From Coniella vitis (Eukaryota > Ascomycota > Sordariomycetes > Diaporthales > Schizoparmaceae): a stretch of 64,000 bases of DNA. How positions within the stretch are numbered: the first letter of the stretch is position 1; each line of letters begins with the position of its first letter. The notes beneath the pieces are model-generated. The model saw only the letters and a program-made list of their open reading frames with translations, searched no databases and was not told where the DNA came from. The stretch lies in NCBI GenBank assembly GCA_011317545.1, contig WUJK01000014.1:868001-932000 (forward strand). The letters are read 5' to 3'. Position numbers and translations under genes: made by a program. Shown here piece after piece: positions 11,955 through 24,639 of the stretch.

Positions 11955-13665
11955 ATGGCGTCCCGCTCCCGCATCACACGCGCTCTGGCTCGAGCCGAGA
12001 GAACCGGCATTTCGGCAGTTACTTTGCGGCCAGCGCAGGCATCTTTCTCCGTCGCCGCCTCCTCAAGAGGTATCTCGACGACGACAGTGAGGCAGTTCAG
12101 GTCATCTGCAGCATGTTGCGCCAAGAAGTTCACCGCGGACTCATATCCAGAGATCAAGCGAGATGCAAGATTTGCTGAGCTCACGGACGAACATGTCAAG
12201 CACTTCAAGGAGCTCCTTGGCAGCGGTGCCGCCGTCCTGGATGCCGTGACCAACGAGGCAGCGGTCGATGACCTGGAGCCATTCAACTGCGACTGGATGA
12301 AGAAGTACCGCGGTCACTGCAGGCTAGTGCTGAAGCCTGGTTCCACGGAGGAGGTCAGCAAGGTGCTCAAGTACTGCAACGACAACATGCTTGCAGTCGT
12401 TCCGCAAGGTGGCAACACCGGCCTTGTTGGCGGTTCCGTGCCTGTCTTCGACGAGATTGTCATCAACATGAGCCGCATGAACCAGATTCGATCCTTCGAC
12501 GAGGTTAGCGGTGTGCTGACTGTAGACGCTGGTGCTGTTCTGGAAGTTGTCGACAACTACCTAGCCGACAAGGGATACATATTTCCTCTTGACTTGGCTG
12601 CCAAGGGATCCTGCCACATTGGAGGTAACGTGGCGACGAATGCAGGAGGTCTGCGGTTGTTGAGGTATGGCAGCTTGCACGGAAGCGTGCTGGGCATTGA
12701 GGCTGTGCTGCCTGACGGTACTGTGATGGACGACCTCTTTAAACTGAGAAAGAACAACACTGGCTACGACATTAAGCAGCTCTTCATTGGCGCCGAGGGT
12801 ACAATCGGCATCATCACAGGTCTTTCGATACATTGTCCACAACGCTCCAAGGCGGTCAACGTTGCCTTTTTCGGTCTCGAATCGTACGAACAGGTTCAAC
12901 AGGCTTTCCGTGAAGCGAAGGGACAGCTGTCGGAGATTTTGTCGGCCTTTGAGCTTATGGACAATCCGAGCCAGGACCTTGTCAAGAAGATCACCAAGAA
13001 CAACTTTCCCTTGGAAAACAGATATCCATTCTATTGTCTCGTTGAGACAAGCGGCTCTAACGCAGAACACGACAACGAGAAGCTCGAGGCCTTCCTTGAG
13101 GATGTTATGGGCAAGGAGATTGTGTCTGATGGTGTTGTGGCACAGGATGAGACCCAGATCAAGTCGCTCTGGGGCTGGCGGGAAGGCATTTCTGAGTCAT
13201 CTGGCGCGTTTGGCGGCGTGTACAAGTACGACGTTTCGATCCCGCTGAATTCTCTCTACCAGCTGGTCGAAGATGTCAAGGTCAAGATCCAGGAAGCTGG
13301 ACTGATAGGCGAGACGGATGAGTACCCCGTTGTTGACGTTGTGGGATATGGCCACATGGGTGACTCTAATCTTCACCTCAACGTTTGCGTAAGACGATAT
13401 GACAAGGCGGTCGAGAAGGTCCTGGAGCCGTATGTCTTTGAATGGATCAAGGAGCACGAGGGCAGCATCAGCGCTGAGCATGGACTTGGACTGGCGAAGA
13501 AGAAGTTCATCGGCTACAGCCGCAGCGACAACATGATTGGATTGATGAAGCAAATCAAGAACCTATACGACCCGGTGAGTTTCTTCCCGTTGCCCTGCAA
13601 GCATGTGAGCGAAAAGCTGACCAATTGGACAGAACGGAATCATGAACCCTTACAAGTACATATAA
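11955..13665 (+). CDS. Mitochondrial D-2-hydroxyglutarate / D-lactate dehydrogenase (Dld2-like)
   Basis: FAD-dependent oxidoreductase of the FAD-binding oxidase/transferase type 4 family, which includes yeast Dld2/Dld3 and human D2HGDH and oxidises D-2-hydroxyglutarate or D-lactate. Exons 11955-13574 and 13633-13665 give 550 residues. The N-terminus is rich in Arg, Ser and Ala and lacks acids for about 60 residues, a mitochondrial targeting pattern. The PCMH FAD domain includes PQGGNTGLVGGSVPVFDE near residues 150-167 and GGNVATNAGGLRLLRYG. The C-terminal lobe has GYGHMGDSNLHLNV near 464-477 with the metal-binding His residues, and SAEHGLGLAKK. The last exon encodes NGIMNPYKYI, the conserved family end, which confirms the 58-bp intron. 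Substrate choice between the two acids cannot be decided from sequence. Confidence 0.95.
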
Positions 13666-16600
13666 GATGCAACGCTTCAAATGAAACGACAAATGTTGCT
13701 CTTTGGGACAGACGCCCTATCTTTCTTCACTTTGGATGGCGAATAGAATTGTGATACACCTCACACGCAGGATCGAGTTGTCCGCTATGCAATTCAGCTC
13801 GTGTATAGTCTATACAAAAAATTCTTTTAGGGGTCTGAAATACATACCCGAGGACTGTCTCATCTCCACCGCCATTTCCGAATCGGTTGGTGTGCCGGTC
13901 AACGTTTCCTCAGGCTGGCATATGAGACAAAAAAAAAAAAAAAGGTGTTGAATGATTTATACAGAACGGATTTAGACACACAGTTCGACTCACTACAAGC
14001 TCAGCACACATATACGCATCATGGTAACCGTTTGGTCGACATGTGTATTTCATTAGCGAACGTTGGCCCTACGTCCCAGCTGTATCGGAGCAGGCTAATT
14101 GTCAAATCGATCAGGAACCGACTTTGGACACATATGATCCCTATAACACAGATGTACACCAAAGTGAAAAGCAATCCACTCTTACCGATCTTCACATAGT
14201 ATAAGTTCGATCCGAGCGGCGAGCGCAGTACATACATGTGATAGTCGAGGACATGCACAACCTTGGAAGGATCAGGTTCTCTCATGTTTTCATCATCAGC
14301 GTCAAACCTCGTATGATGGTGCCAGGGACAAGAGAACGGCCGATCCGTCCACATGCCGGAGCAGCCTCTAGATTCCGTAGCCATGTTCCTGGGACGGGTG
14401 TTTTTGCATAGTATCTACATGCAGTAGCAGAGGTTGAATCGGCGATGCGGCCCTTCACGCGCAAGAGCACGCACGTTATGCTGGCCCACCAGGTAGTCGG
14501 AACCACAGAGCTTCCAGAACTTTGCTTCACAGAATCTCAACATTAATCCCGGGCCATTGTGAACGGTCACCTTAACCGGAGTACACGTCTACCGCTCTAT
14601 GGGCCGTGGTTTATTCTTGCGCACGTGTGTTGCCTTGCGCCTCTGTTGAGGCTCTTCCACTTTCGGCAAATCGATGGTCTGTTATATACCTACTCAGGTG
14701 TCATAGCACCCCCGCATAGGCTCACCCATACTCTAGCATCACATTTGTACGAAGAGGAATAGATTCTCCTTGCATTTCTACATCAGCTAACAGCTGCTTT
14801 TTTTTTCTGACGTAGCGGCTGAGCATTGATACCAAGACGTACCAATTTCTTTCGTCTCCCGCCCTTGACTATGATTCCTCTTGAGAACTTAACTTGGTTG
14901 ACTCACCTGGTAAATACAACGGTTGCAACACTTGCCAGGTAAAGAGGGATCTTATAAGGATTGAGGTTGAGCCGTGGGCACGCGCGCATGCTGAGGTCTT
15001 GACTTACTACTATGTATGTAGCGTTGCGTGTCAAGTGGGGGATATAAGCGGAAGCTGCCGCCGCTAACATTCATACATAAGTGGGGCACCCGTCTCCTCG
15101 GGTTCATACACAGTGCTTGTCTTCATACGTGTATCTACATAGTAGGTTGTAAGTACTTAAGTATACTATAGTAGTAGGACGATGTACTATTGTTACATAA
15201 GCACTCCCCTAGATAATATCAAAAGTCAGTATACGACGTTGAAATGATTATCCTGATCAGCGGATCATATCGGGTATTATTCCCATATGGATGTGCAAGA
15301 GGAGAATTTCACCAATCCAGACTCTTTGATATCTTGTCCCGTCGAGTCTTGAAATACGCATGGATTTGAGTAAGTACTTGCTGGTAGTATCCAAACTGTC
15401 ACAAAATGTAACAAAATCCGCGAAGCATTGGGTCTTTGTCGAACGCTTGCGTAGTTGCCACTGTCACCGCGGAGGCTCTTGATCAGTACTGAGATATAGC
15501 CACCAACGGAAGCAGTACACGGTGGCAGATAAATGGCGACTCGGAAGATATGTACGATCATGCGGCATTCACATTGTAGGTTATGTCCAACAGCCGAGGA
15601 TATCACATAGTATATTGGCAAAGAGTACTTACCACTCCGTTGTCTGTATTGCCTACACTCTAGCCATATTTGAACTACTGGTACTCACGGTAAAGCAGTC
15701 TAAAGCCCGCAGCTCACAAGTCCAGCGAGGGGTTAATTTTCTCAGCGCCTCTCTCAACTCAAAGTTTCTGTCCCTGTGAAATGGCTTGCTAGCAGGTGTC
15801 GTGCATGGTGCATCAGCAGGAATCGGGCTTAGAGACAATTAATACGCACTGGCTAATACAGTAATCTTTATCCATAGACAAAGTCATATTGAGCTAATTG
15901 AGTTAAAACGTCTTCTCCCATTGTACAAATACAAACTGGCTCTGTTGTGAGCCTTGTACCGTTTCAAATTCTGAGACAAATATAAACTAAGAAAAATCCG
16001 GGATGTCTTGCCAGCACTTTTTCGACTCCACCGAGTCAACTCCTACTCATGGAATTGCCCCGCGGGCGCGGTACAAGTTCGACATCAAGTCCCTCAATAA
16101 GCCAATAAATAGAGACCTTTTTTGTTATGTGGCTTAGGAGAATTGTTGGGACCGAATTTCTGCTGGATAGAAGATGATTATATATCCATTTTCTCAGTTT
16201 CCCGTAACGTCAACATCCTCGACTAGCAATCATGTTTCATAATAACGATAAGATAACATGATTTGGTACGACTTGTGCAAAACCACATTTGGTTCATTGG
16301 TGATGGTGAAATCAAGAGTTGTCCAACCAAACTTCAACTAGCAAGTTCGTTAACCGAGCACTTATTATTGGGCCGAATGTTTCTGGAAACGCGTGATCAC
16401 AGTCACAAACAAAGTGTAGACCGGAGAAACAGTCTTGTTTTCCCGACATTCAATACATACCTACAAAAGGGAACAACGACAGATTCTTCCAAAGAGCTTA
16501 TAATCTATCGTAACGAAAGGTCCACGTCTTGAGCCGATTATAATGAATTATGAAACCTGATTTCTGCTTATTCCCAAAGTAACATGCCATAACAAGGCCA

Positions 16601-17557
16601 CGAGGTCAAATGAGCAACTTTCTATCACAAGCCTCTTTGAATCGATATTGTCAGTCAACGATACCGCTGGGTAACATTGATGTATTCATCTAAACTAGAT
16701 ACGATTGCCTTGAGGTGGTCGAGGATATTAATTGTGCATTTCAAAAGAGCTTGGTAACATTAGGTACGCGTGTTTGATAGGGTGGATACTTGGATATACT
16801 TTAAGACTCCATTCACGTGATTTCCTTGTTCCAGTTCACAATTGCACTTCTCTGAAGGCCCAGGTCAAATTGTAATACCGCCTATAGGTGAGTGCCATTG
16901 TTTGACTATTGTCCTTGATCCTCAAGTCGACGCCTGGTATCATAGACATGGCTGTTAGACTGGAAGGCAGGCAAGTTTAGAGCAGTGTGTGTACGTACGC
17001 TTGAAAGATTTGCATCGTTGTAATCATGTTGGCAAAATCTGACTTTTATCAAAGGAGATGGCGCAGTGGAATACACAGTTTTACAAGTCAAATACGACGT
17101 TTAACGAGCTTGTTCTGGAGACGCCATCGACTATACAAATGCTCACAATATGTATTGTTGAAAGCGATTGCTGCTCTGAACCACCGTCTTTTTAATGGTC
17201 CATTTATATACTTCTGGCGTGTCTTTTGAGGGAAAAGTGATACAAAAGATGGAATGTGAAACTTGAAAATAGTATCTTATTTGGCAGCTACGTAGGGAGC
17301 AATGGTAATCGCCTCAAATTGATGAGACTCTTCCCAGCACAAGACGTCGAATCATGAGATATTTTTGCAATCTACTCAAACTGAGCGTCAATTGAGAGCC
17401 TCTAGTGACTCAAAATGGAAGGGGATCTATTTGATATTGACTAGCTACCCAGATGTTTACATGTATTTCCTGAATGTCTTAAGCCCACAATATGCTACCC
17501 AAGAACTATATCCGGACACAATGATAATACACCTGCCTGTCTTGCAAGTCACAAATG
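13666..17557. other. Gene-poor region left of the retroelement
   Basis: About 3.9 kb with no supported gene. It starts with the 3' untranslated region of the dehydrogenase gene and a run of 14 A at about 13929. Base composition becomes gradually AT-rich towards the retroelement, but CpA and TpG dinucleotides remain common, so it is not strongly RIP-mutated. Short frames at 14019-14530 on the minus strand look a little protein-like but contain stops and match no family I can name. TACTATGTA-type motifs lie at 15008 and 15136. Confidence 0.55.
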
Positions 17558-17562
17558 ATGGT
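17558..17562. repeat. Target-site duplication ATGGT, left copy
   Basis: Five bases directly before the left LTR, identical to 25114-25118 directly after the right LTR. This is the length expected for a Ty3/Gypsy integrase and fixes both ends of the element. Confidence 0.92.
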
Positions 17563-18036
17563 TGTAATGATCCTTGCCTAAATCCCGGATTCTGGAAGTA
17601 CCTATAAGTTATATATTAGCAGGCGGGGAAGTATTACCTTTAAGTCTTCGTACGTTATCGAGCAATATTAAGTGTTATAAGTAATCAAGAGGGATTACCC
17701 TATTATATAAAATAATACTTAGGTTTACAACTAAAGACTATAAGGAAACTATCTAATATTAAGTCGTAAACTCCTATCCTTATATCCTTCTATTATTAAC
17801 TATTATTCCCTAAATAGTACCTTAGACCGTAAGAGTCGATAGCGACTTCTTCGGTCTACCTATATAGTCGTTAGGACCGCTAGCGGTCCTATCGGTCTTT
17901 ATCGTATTATCTTTTATAACCCTAACCCTTATATTCCTTATATAAGAGATCCCTATCGGTCCGTTAAGGTTCCGATTTACTAGTATATAGTTACGCTAGC
18001 CTATTCCTATAACCTGTATAACCGTAGGTTATAATA
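17563..18036 (-). repeat. Left LTR (3' LTR of the element)
   Basis: 474 bp, exactly the length of the right copy and aligning without gaps. Differences from the right LTR appear to be transitions only. The outer 200 bp keep many CpA and TpG sites, while the part from about 17790 inward has them mutated to TpA. It contains the telomere-like CCCTAACCC near 17920 and a hairpin with arms 17873-17880 and 17883-17890. Confidence 0.95.
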
Positions 18037-18054
18037 TTATCTCCCTTTTATCGG
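18037..18054 (-). other. Polypurine tract next to the 3' LTR
   Basis: On the minus strand the bases just inside the LTR read GATAAAAGGGAGATAA, a purine-rich run in the position where plus-strand DNA synthesis of LTR retroelements is primed. Its place next to the left LTR confirms that the element is transcribed from the minus strand. Confidence 0.75.
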
Positions 18055-18380
18055 TCTTTATCCCTAAAAACTATAATTATTTCCGTAAATAGTCCTGCCT
18101 AATATTCTTACTTCGGATTATACTTTCCTAATTCGTTATATCGTTAAGAATTAACAAAGTTCGTTATAAAAAGACCGAATAAAGCTTAACCCTAAGTCTT
18201 TCTATCTTCTCTTATTATACCGTTATACCTTCTTATTCTTATTATAAGGATTATAAAACTTCCTATCTTACTTCTAAGGACGATTCGTCTCGTTATCTAG
18301 AGTATATTCGAAAATAGCGGGGTAATTACGATATATATAGCTTAACGCCTGCCTAAATATAGAAAATTACCCGATAATAT

Positions 18381-18664
18381 TCTCTAATCGAGGCCGAGCT
18401 AGATAAGGCGGAGGAGGAGGCGATAGAAGCGAATACCTATATTTCTCGTTTACGGAAATAGCGTTATATATAGGCTAATAAGATAGCGTATACTATTTAT
18501 CGCGGTTTAGATATAATCGAGGAGTTAGATCGTATTAAGGCGGAGGAGTTAGAGAGGGAGCGTTTAGCCGCCGAGGCTAAAAGGCGTCCTACGGAGTTAG
18601 CTATTCCCGAAGGCCTATTACCCGAGGGTTTTATAACTACCGTATTAGAGGATTTTAATTAGTC
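18381..18664 (+). pseudogene. Decayed antisense coiled-coil frame inside the retroelement
   Basis: One plus-strand frame reads as a charged coiled coil: EAELDKAEEEAIEANTYISR, then LRK-stop-RYI-stop-ANK, then RGLDIIEELDRIKAEELERE, then RRPTELAIPEGLLPEGF. The stops are TAG codons where CAG (Gln) is expected, as RIP produces. It lies between the chromodomain and the polypurine tract and is opposite in sense to pol. From memory, similar short coiled-coil proteins with an LRKQ-like core and a RGL...ELD segment are widespread as hypothetical proteins in ascomycetes. Whether they belong to such elements is an inference. No function is known. Confidence 0.6.
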
Positions 18665-18871
18665 TAGGGTTTCTCCGTTATCTCTATCTAATTTTCTTAT
18701 TAGTAATTTATAAGGTACTAGGGCCTTTAGTTCGTAATTTAGGGTTATAAATTAATCGATTATAGAGTTTAATAGGCCGTTAAATCTAATTAACGCTTTT
18801 AATAAAGGAGGCTTATCTAATCGTTAGTAAGTTTCTTATTTTTATCCGTTATTAAGTTACTTACTAATTTT

Positions 18872-21400
18872 TATATTCTCTAATTAGATCTTAGTAGACG
18901 TTCTTTAGGGGTTCCTATATATTTTCTAAATTATTATAATTCTTCTACTTAATAAGGTATTATTTTCTATATCTATATTTACGTAAGTCGAGAATCTATT
19001 TAACTTCGTATTATACTTATTCTAGTTCGATAATATCTATATCGTACGAGAGTTCTATATCTACTAGTGCTAGTTCTAGGAGTAAAATATAGAAGATTAG
19101 GTATAAGCGTATATATAGGATTTCCAATTTATAGTTAACTAGTAAAATCTATCGTATAATTTTATAAGGTCCGAGTTTTTTATAGTCGAGTTTATCGTTA
19201 GGTCTAATATTTTTAATATTTTTACAGTTAAGGTAGATTTTATCTCCCTTCTATAAGATTAATCCCTTAATCCTTTTCTAATTAGCGTATTTCGTTATCT
19301 ATTCTTTAACGTCCTAAAGTATATATCGAGTATCTTCGTATAATTACTTAATTCTTCTAGCGTATTAGTTTACCGTTTCTACGTTTCTACCTAATAGTAT
19401 TTCGTAATATATCGTAGGGTTATATCCGTAGAGTAGGAAGAATAGTAATTTTCCTATACTTATCGTATTTACGCTATTATAAGTTAATTATACCGTAGGT
19501 AAGAGTTCGACCTAATTATCTTATTCGTAGTTAATATAGTATTATAGATATTATTCTATAATCTAGTTAATACGTTTTATTTATCCGTCTATCTAAGGAT
19601 AAAATGCCGTAGATATACGTTATATCGTTCCGAGGTATTTAGTAAGTAAGATCTAGAATTTTAATATAAATTTTCTATCTCTATCTAATATAATTTCCTA
19701 AGGTATTCCGTAGTTAGCGATAATAATACGGAGGAATATATATATAAGTTCTTCTATAGTACTACTTTCTTTATATAGTAGGAAGTATATATACTTATTT
19801 AATCTATAAACTACTACTAAGATACTATCGTACTATACCTAAGTTAGGGGTTTTCGTAAGAGGGGTAATTTAGTAATAAAGTTTAAACTAATAAATAACT
19901 AAATAGTTATAGGTATTAATAGCGGTTATAATAATCCGTAAGGTTTATACCGTTCTATCTTATTCCGTTTATATATATCGTAATTATTAACGATATCCGT
20001 AACTTATTTCTTAAGGTTCGGTAGGTTCTAATAACGTTAAATCCTTTTATAGGTTACTCTAATTCCTTAATATCTATATACTAATATACTATAGATACTT
20101 CTAATATAATCGTTTTATTCTAATATTATTATACTATCGAGGTTAGGTATTTCTCCTCTAATATATAGTATTATATTAAGCTCTTTAGTAATAGATAGTA
20201 TAATAAAGTTACCTTCCGAATCTTCCTTAAAGATTACTATAATATCCTAGTCTTTACTATTACTATCCTTATAATCTAACCGTTTATTAAAAGCGTTTAC
20301 TCGCTTATTTTCCTTACTTTTATAATAGATAATCTTAAAATCGAATTCTAATAAAAACTCGTATTATCTAACTTATCGTTTATTAAGCTACTTTATCGAG
20401 GTAAATACCTAAAGATTCTTATAATCCGTATATATAAGGATTTATTATTTTACGCCGATAAGGTAGTATCGCTATTCCCTAAAGGCTTCTACTATTATTA
20501 TAAGTTCTTAATCGGGTATTCCGTAATTAAGTTCTAATCCGTTTAATTTCTTACTAAAATTACTAACTATCCGTAGTTATCCTTTATTATCTTATTATCC
20601 GAGTTATCTACCGAGTATATAATCTAATACGTTTATCTCGATCTCGAAAACTTTATCTTAATCTACTTCGATTAAGATTAGTTCTAATATAACAGCGTCC
20701 TTAATTATACTAAAGGCTTTCTATACCTATTCGTTCTAGTTAAAGGTAATATCCTTTTTCGTAAGTTCCGTAAATAGTATTATAATACTATTATAGTTCT
20801 TAATAAATTATCGGTAGAAGTTAGTATAGCTTAAGAAGGCTCTAATATCCTTAATATTCTAAGGTATAAGCTAATCCCTAACTATTTATACTTTATCTTT
20901 CTATATTCGTATATACCCTAATATAATAATATATCCGAGGTAGTTAACTTTTTAAATATCCTAGTTATATTTAGTAGATTCTATTAAAATCTTATTATCT
21001 TAGAGAATTTATAAGATTATCGTAATATACTTTTAGTATTCTTCGAATATCTTTAAGTAAATAAGGATATCGTTTAGATAAGCGATTATAAAATAGTCGA
21101 GGTATTTATATAAGATAAAGTTTATTATTTCCTAGAATAATACGGGGGCGTTAGTAAGCCCGAATAGTATAATAAGATATTCGAAATATCTATAGCGTAT
21201 TTTAAACGCTATTTTCTATTCTTCTCCGGGTTTAATACGAATATATATATATCCTTCCTTAAGGTTAAGGGCTATAAACTATTAGGCTCCTCTAAATCTA
21301 TCTCTAAGTTCTTTAAAGAGAGGTAAGGGGTATCGATTCTTAATTATAATATCGTTAAGTTACCGATAGTTAACGTATAATCGTAGTTTACCGTTTTTCT
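18872..21400 (-). pseudogene. pol: Decayed pol: reverse transcriptase, RNase H, integrase, chromodomain
   Basis: The minus strand reads as a Gypsy polyprotein with many RIP stops. Reverse transcriptase, about 21400-21050: LNLKEGYIYIRIKPGEE, FGLTNAPVLF and the active-site block IIAYLNDILIY at about 21060-21090, where Asn replaces the first catalytic Asp of the YLDD motif. A linker follows with AFLSYTNFYR-like sequence near 20830. RNase H, about 20600-20300: KKLNGLELNYGIPD, ILIYTDYKNL and EFDFKIIYYKSKEN. Integrase, about 19990-19630: YKPYGLL, YRLNKYIYFLLYKE and IILDRDRKFI. The post-integrase block near 19210-19070 reads KLDYKKLGPYKI. The chromodomain, 19010-18872, reads YEVK-stop-ILDLRKYRYRK then YLIK and EPLKNVY, the YxVexIld...W..Y pattern of chromoviruses. 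It cannot make protein. Confidence 0.92.
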
Positions 21401-24400
21401 TTAGTATAAATAGGATTAAGTATCCTACTAGTAAATATAAAGGTCTAATATAGCCTTTCTTAAGGTTTTCGTCGATATATTCTCTAAGTACTTTAAGTTT
21501 ATCCTTATCTAATCTATAGATAGGAAAGAACTTTAGTTATTCTCCTTCTTTAAGTAAGATCTTATAATCGTATAAGCCGTACTCTAATAAGCTATTATCG
21601 AATTTTCCTTAAAATAGTTTTATAAACTTCCGATACTCTTTTAGTATACCGGAGAGGTTTCTAAACGTATCTTCGTCTTATATAGTTACTATTATAAGGA
21701 GATATCGTTATATATACTTAATTCCTTCTTAAACTTACCGTAATAATATATCCTATTATCTATAGAATCCTATTATATCGTATCCTAATCTGCTATATCC
21801 CTTCTTCTATTAGGTATTAACTATTACTAAATCCTTCTCTATAAGCTATCGAGGTTTATTATATCCTAGGGTAGCTATCGTTTTAGCTCTTCTCGATTTA
21901 GAGGTATATATAAATTCGTTTAAGCCCCTATTATCTAGGTATCGCTTAATAACTAAATCCGATCCTACGCTTTTAATTATAACCGCTTCTTAAGTATCCG
22001 CTTTATCCTAAGAAATATAGCTATTAGTTTAATCGATTCGAGGATTTTCTTTTCTTAACTATAATATACCTAAAATTAGCTTATATTATATAATATCCGT
22101 AATATCGAAGTTTATTAGTATCGTATATCTATAGATTATAATTAGTAATTAATTAAATTCTATATCGATAATACCTTAGCCGTAAGCGATTTCTATACCT
22201 TTTATAATATTAAGTTTATAAGGTTCTATCTTCTTCTTCTAAGGTATCCGTTCTCTATTAATAACGCTTAGGGATATAAAGTTTCCTTATACTTCGCTAT
22301 CTAGGAGTATTATATAGTATTTATTATTAATTCGTACTACGATTTTTAAATATTCGTACGTTAAGCTATCTATTATATAGAGGGACTTTATCGTAAGTCC
22401 TAATCGCTTATTATCCCTTATAGGCGATCCTTACCTTTTAGGTTCTACTATTCTTATTATACTCTAAGGGCTACTACCTATACTAGGTTCTTAGCTTATC
22501 GTATTCCGTATTATATATATACTACGGCCTATCGCTATAAGCGCGCTTAGTTTTCTTCTTCCGTATAGGGAGTTTATACTCCGAGCTAATTATCTTTAAG
22601 GTTATAGTAGGTATATACTTTATCCGCTAGGTATTCTATATAATCGGCGCGCTTATAGAAGCTATAGTACGTAGGTTCTACGTATATAGGCTTTACGAGC
22701 TTTTCCCTTTATTTCTATTCGCATATTCTATACTAGTCGAGCGCTTTTTCTTACGCGTAAGGTATATACTAGGGTATTATATATTAGTACTATTTTACTT
22801 ATCGTATAGTATATTTATAGGGGGTATTATATATAAGGCTAATATTAATATAGTTTCCCCTTATTCTAAGTACTTTATAATAGTCGCTATTATCGTCGTT
22901 ATAAGCGATAATACTATACCCTATCTTATATATAGGGAATTATTCGTTAATTACCTTATATTTAAAGTATTATCTATAATTATATATAATATAGGTAAAC
23001 TATATAATCTAATAATACTTTTCGTAGAGATAATTAATTTATACGTCTTCCTATATAAGGGGGGTTTTATCTTAATAGGTTATTATTCGGAATAGTTCTC
23101 TAAGTATAATACTATAGATAAGGTAATATATATCTCCTTTATCGATATCTTCGTCTATAGAGCTTTCTAATTCTAAGCTTGTTTCTTCGTTAATAGTTTA
23201 GGTACTAATATCCTAATTAATATTAAGCGTTTCTTATTATTTTATAATTTCCGTAATATTACTTTATATAGTTTTTATTTCGTTAGGTAGCTTATACCCT
23301 TTTATATTATACTAATAGGGGTGCTCCCTAATAAGCTAGGCTTACTACTCTATTACTAGTCTTTCGAATAAACCGTTATCCGTAGGGAGGGGTATTCTCT
23401 AGGTAATTATAATTTATCGTTCCTTATAAGGTTTCTAAGGGAATTATCCTAAGCCTTACTTTACCGAGAGGTATATTATATAATTATCCTTATAATAGAA
23501 GGTCTAGTTAAGGAGTCTATAATCGGAGGTATCTGATACTTACTCTAAAAGCTAGTTTTAGCTAGGAGTAGAATCCGTAGTCTTATATATTATAATATTA
23601 GCTTATCGTCCTTCGGGGACTTTCTTAAATTCTCTAGGTTTCTTAGGTTATCGGTACTCTTATATAAAGTAGCTTATCTTACTATAGTTAAAGTATTCCT
23701 TACTTATAGGTTTTCTTTAAGCTATATCGAGCTTTATAAGGCCTAAGTATATTATACTACTAGTTGCTATTCCGCGATAGTTATTCTATCGGGGTATAAA
23801 GCGTTAAGGTAGCTATTAGTATTATTTGCTAGTATTAGCCCGGGGTATAAAGTTAGTAATAGGTCTTTACCTTCCTTACTATTCCTAATTCCTTTCCTAA
23901 TTATAATCGTCGATAGCTACTATTATTACCGCGAATTCTACGAATATCTCTAATCGGGGTATTTTATATAGTTTATCTTTAATAGATTCTTTAAGTTTAT
24001 TATAATAGGCTATTATAAGGGGTTCGTTATCCTAATAGAGACGTAATATAATTTATTTAAAGAGTACTATATAGTACGATACTAATTTAGTTTACTTAAG
24101 TTAGGAGATCTTACGTTCTATATTACGCTTTTCGTTAGGGTTTCCAAAGGTTTCCTTAAATATCTAGGCAAAGGTTTCGAATAATATAAAGAGTTCGTTA
24201 GTTTCGTCTTCTCTAGTTTCTTCGGTTTTAAATTCTAGAAAGTTCCGTAGGATAGGTTTAAACTATATAAGTATATCGCCTTTAAGCCTGCTAGCTACGA
24301 ATTCTACTTTCTTAGCTTTAGTAGGGAATTGCTATTAATAGTATTAGAAGTAAGCTTTAAGGGCTATAATAAAAGGTTAGATATCGTCTTCTTATCCGCG

Positions 24401-24639
24401 ATAAACCTTAGGCTGCTCTATCTTAAAGGGCTTATTAGGAGTTTCGCTAATACTTCCTTAAGCCTTAAGTTCTATAATACGTATAATAAGTACGTTAATA
24501 GTAGTTATAAATTATTAGTTAGTATTCTAGGTTTAGTTAACCGTTAAGGGGGCTAGAACTATTAATACTATAGTTAAATACTATACTTAATATTACCTAA
24601 GAGGTATATGTAGACCGTCCTAAATAAGAGTTATAAAAA
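21401..24639 (-). other. Retroelement interior upstream of RT (gag/protease zone, unreadable)
   Basis: By position this should hold gag and protease. The sequence is so depleted of CpA and TpG and so full of stops that I could not read a zinc knuckle or protease motif with confidence. The longest frame here, at 24329-24547 on the plus strand, is only 72 codons and has no recognisable content. Confidence 0.5.

Noticed and set aside
14019..14530. Minus-strand frames with protein-like stretches (FWKLCGSDYLVGQHNVRALA, DADDENMREPDPSKVV)
   Set aside because: Could be a decayed gene, but the frames are interrupted by stops and shifts and I cannot place them in any family, so no pseudogene is claimed.
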